Assembly (NCBI GenBank): GCA_910575695.1
Contig: CAJTGJ010000030.1
Coordinates: forward strand, 1-45,845
From: Oscillospiraceae bacterium
Lineage (GTDB): Bacteria; Bacillota; Clostridia; Oscillospirales; Oscillospiraceae
Reading direction: 5' to 3'
Length of the DNA stretch: 45,845 bases
The position numbers and the translations under genes are program-made. Under the pieces are notes generated by a model. That model had not been told where the DNA came from and did no database searches. It saw only the letters and a program-made list of their open reading frames with translations. Position 1 is the first letter of the stretch, and each line of letters opens with the position of its first letter. Below are positions 45,827 through 45,845 of the stretch, one piece after another.

Positions 45827-45845
45827 GCAAGGCGAAACGATTAAA

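Noticed and set aside
1..45845. CRISPR arrays, tRNA or rRNA genes
   Set aside because: No regularly spaced repeats and no tRNA-like cloverleaf or rRNA sequence seen on reading; a tRNAscan-SE run would settle the tRNA question.

Overview
The window is mostly the distal half of a large GC-rich Tn1549-type integrative conjugative element (ICE) of a gut Clostridia-like Firmicute. The evidence is the gene order (NlpC/P60 end, DUF4315, CD1107/DUF4366, TopB, C5 methyltransferase, XF1762, DUF3848, YodL/DUF4316, TTRAP, a giant SNF2-methylase, MobC, a CHC2 protein and a relaxase) together with strong Shine-Dalgarno sites. The type IV secretion genes should lie left of position 1.

Layout. 1-19660: ICE processing and transfer genes on the + strand, tightly packed and partly overlapping, including a tnpV-like gene read in a second frame inside the giant helicase gene. 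About 19800-31980: an AT-rich foreign island sitting between mobC and the CHC2/relaxase pair. 32052-34159: CHC2 protein and relaxase, followed by a terminator and a run of six hairpins (34269-34429). 34479-45634: minus-strand cargo of regulators, two MATE exporters, a CDF transporter, and a copper module (CopA-CopZ fusion plus CsoR).

The island is the most interesting part. It holds what looks like a defence operon: an XRE regulator (20069), a zinc-ribbon/nucleoside-phosphorylase protein ending in a death-like effector-associated domain (EAD) (20370), and a SIR2 + TIR-like + HEPN-like protein (29910). The operon is now cut in two. A 7.5-kb mobilizable element (22238-29764) has inserted into the last codons of the phosphorylase gene. 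It carries a large serine recombinase, MobV relaxase, RepA-like protein, Cys-rich VLP protein, XRE regulator, a membrane effector-like cargo gene and a pMV158-type oriT. Its ends are matching inverted repeats sharing an AC core. Joining the flanks across that core restores an open frame with a normal-looking last EAD helix (the missing 25 residues are at 29764-29838). Excision should therefore repair the gene.

How the parts may work together: the ICE supplies conjugation, the nested element can be mobilized by it, the island probably supplies phage defence through nucleotide or NAD depletion, and the right-hand cargo supplies drug and metal export. Function calls rest on motifs read by eye. 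No database search was run.
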